This document shows positions 14,195 through 15,425 of a stretch of 15,425 bases of DNA, piece by piece. Source of the stretch: Caldisericota bacterium (lineage in GTDB: Bacteria > Caldisericota > Caldisericia > Caldisericales > Caldisericaceae); contig DAOWNX010000007.1 in assembly GCA_030642335.1 (NCBI GenBank), positions 1 to 15,425 of the forward strand, in the 5' to 3' direction. The notes under the pieces are model-generated. The model saw only the letters and a list, made by a program, of their open reading frames with translations. It made no database searches and was not told where the DNA came from. Made by a program: the position numbers and the translations under genes. The number at the start of each line of letters is the position of its first letter. Position 1 is the first letter of the stretch.

Positions 14195-15425
14195 AATTAA
14201 AGGCGGCAGACCCCTTAACGGTATCGTAAAAATTTCTGGAGCAAAAAACGCAACGTTCCCCATCCTTTCGGCAGCTCTGCTAATAGACGGAAAAACACAT
14301 ATCAAAAAAGTACCAGGAGGAGTAGTAGATGTAATAAATTTCATCAATATCTTGAAAGGATTAGGCGTTAAAATTGAAGAAAATAAAGACAAGATTACAA
14401 TAGACACAACCGGGAATATAAAATCAAAAATAGACCATAAGAAAAACCATAATTTAAGAGGTACCCAAACACTGCTGGGAGCACTCATGGGAAGAAACAA
14501 AGAAGCAATGCTTCCCTCTCTGGGAGGATGCAACATTGGAGCTCGCCCGATAGATCTGCATCTTAAAGGACTAAAAGAATTGGGAGCTACAGTAAGCTGG
14601 AAAAAAGGATATCTTCATGCAAAAGCAAAAAAACTTACAGGAACATCTATATACCTCGATTTCCCAAGTGTTGGAGCCACAGAAAACCTGATTATTGCAG
14701 CGACAAAAGCTCAAGGTACTACAGTATTAGAAAATACAGCAAGAGAACCTGAAATAGAAAATCTTATAGATTTCCTGAACAAAGCAGGCGCAAATATCCA
14801 GACCAAAAGACCAGGTGTTATATATATTAAAGGCGTAAAAAAGCTTCACCCTGTGAATTTCACTCTCATCCCGGACCGCATAGAAGCAGCCACATATCTC
14901 ATAATGGGAGCGATAACCCGTGGAGATATTACAATCAAAGATGTAAGAACACAAGATTTTGAACCGGTCATTATGAAATTAAAAGAAATGGGTGCAGAGA
15001 TAGAAACAAACGATAATGAAGTACATCTATTTGCAGATGGGAGGTTCAAAAGCGTAAATATAAAAACACTCCCCTTCCCCGGCTTTCCAACAGATGTTCA
15101 ACCGCAAATAATGTCTCTTATGTCAGTATCAAAAGGAACGAGCATAATCACAGAAACCATATTTGAAAACAGATTTAGAGCGGGAGAGGGACTGCAAAAA
15201 ATGGGAGCATCCATACAAATAGAACACGATACAGCCATAGTAAACGGAGTAGAACGACTAAACAGTGCAAATGTAGCAGCCACGGATTTACGAGGAGGAG
15301 CAGCTCTCATAACGGCAGCACTTGCAACAAAAGGAACAAGTAGAGTACTTGACATCCTTCACGTCGATAGAGGATATGAAAACATAGAAAAGAAAATAAA
15401 AAAATTAGGAGGACATATTGAAAGA
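14181..15425 (+). CDS. murA: UDP-N-acetylglucosamine 1-carboxyvinyltransferase (MurA), right end cut by the window
   Basis: A total of 415 codons run open to the window edge; MurA proteins are about 417-420 residues, so only the last residue or few are missing. MurA adds enolpyruvate from PEP to UDP-GlcNAc, the first committed peptidoglycan step. Seen: KISGAKNA with the substrate-binding lysine, the Cys-loop GGCNIGARPIDLH with catalytic Cys117, IPDRIEAATY, PGFPTDVQPQIM, IFENRF, and the closing DLRGG and HVDRGYE arginine motifs. Two stretches differ from the usual pattern: the helix normally read as RASxxxLGPLxAR is RGTQTLLGALMGR, and Leu replaces Pro just before GGC. GAGGAG lies 7 nt before ATG 14181, and the gene starts 14 nt inside mnaA. 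It uses the same UDP-GlcNAc pool as tagO and mnaA. Confidence 0.93.
   Translation, partial: MEYFEIKGGRPLNGIVKISGAKNATFPILSAALLIDGKTHIKKVPGGVVDVINFINILKGLGVKIEENKDKITIDTTGNIKSKIDHKKNHNLRGTQTLLGALMGRNKEAMLPSLGGCNIGARPIDLHLKGLKELGATVSWKKGYLHAKAKKLTGTSIYLDFPSVGATENLIIAATKAQGTTVLENTAREPEIENLIDFLNKAGANIQTKRPGVIYIKGVKKLHPVNFTLIPDRIEAATYLIMGAITRGDITIKDVRTQDFEPVIMKLKEMGAEIETNDNEVHLFADGRFKSVNIKTLPFPGFPTDVQPQIMSLMSVSKGTSIITETIFENRFRAGEGLQKMGASIQIEHDTAIVNGVERLNSANVAATDLRGGAALITAALATKGTSRVLDILHVDRGYENIEKKIKKLGGHIER

Noticed and set aside
1..15425. CRISPR arrays, tRNA/rRNA genes, insertion sequences, toxin-antitoxin or phage-defence genes
   Set aside because: No regularly spaced repeats, no cloverleaf-like sequence, no transposase or inverted-repeat ends, and no defence-type domains were found; the window is almost entirely occupied by housekeeping, transport and envelope genes.

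Overview
The window is dense, AT-rich bacterial DNA. ATA (Ile) and AGA (Arg) codons are common, ribosome binding sites follow the GGAGG type, and genes are tightly packed or overlapping. The gene set (TagA/WecG, CsaB, TagO, MnaA, ComFC, a copper-amine-oxidase-like domain on a transport protein, and a FabK/nitronate monooxygenase-like flavoprotein) fits a low-GC anaerobe. It could be a Firmicute/Clostridia relative or a deep-branching thermophile-type lineage such as Caldisericota, Coprothermobacterota, Dictyoglomota or Thermotogota. I cannot fix the phylum from sequence alone. No rRNA, tRNA, CRISPR array, insertion sequence or prophage gene is visible.

Layout: (1) 1-1309, minus strand: a DUF4213/DUF364 protein, followed 4 nt later by a formiminotransferase-cyclodeaminase-like gene that has a one-base frameshift near its start and runs off the left edge. 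(2) 1435-5810, plus strand: an overlapping operon of UDP-ManNAc/UDP-glucose-type dehydrogenase, a double-length WecG/TagA glycosyltransferase made of two fused copies, the CsaB pyruvyl transferase, and ComFC. (3) 5831-6946, minus strand: a nitronate monooxygenase/FabK-like flavoprotein. (4) 7169-10158, plus strand: a BtuFCD-type ABC importer operon (cobalamin or metal chelate). (5) 10207 to the right edge, plus strand: glyA, upp, tagO/wecA, mnaA/wecB and murA. The murA gene reaches the window end with probably only its last codon(s) missing.

Working together: TagO (GlcNAc-1-P onto undecaprenyl phosphate), MnaA (UDP-GlcNAc to UDP-ManNAc), the dehydrogenase (UDP-ManNAc to UDP-ManNAcA), TagA/WecG (ManNAc transfer to the lipid-linked GlcNAc) and CsaB (pyruvate ketal on ManNAc) make up most of the early pathway for a pyruvylated, ManNAc-containing secondary cell wall polymer of the kind that binds SLH-domain S-layer proteins. 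The five genes are split over two loci. The most unusual item is the tandem TagA fusion: the N-terminal copy has lost two conserved active-site positions (Thr to Ala, Asp to Asn) that the C-terminal copy keeps.

Promoters can be read directly upstream of each transcription unit. Several have a 16-bp spacer and very short leaders, and one looks leaderless. No convincing intrinsic terminator was found. The longest gap between genes is 222 bp (6947-7168) and holds two divergent promoters.
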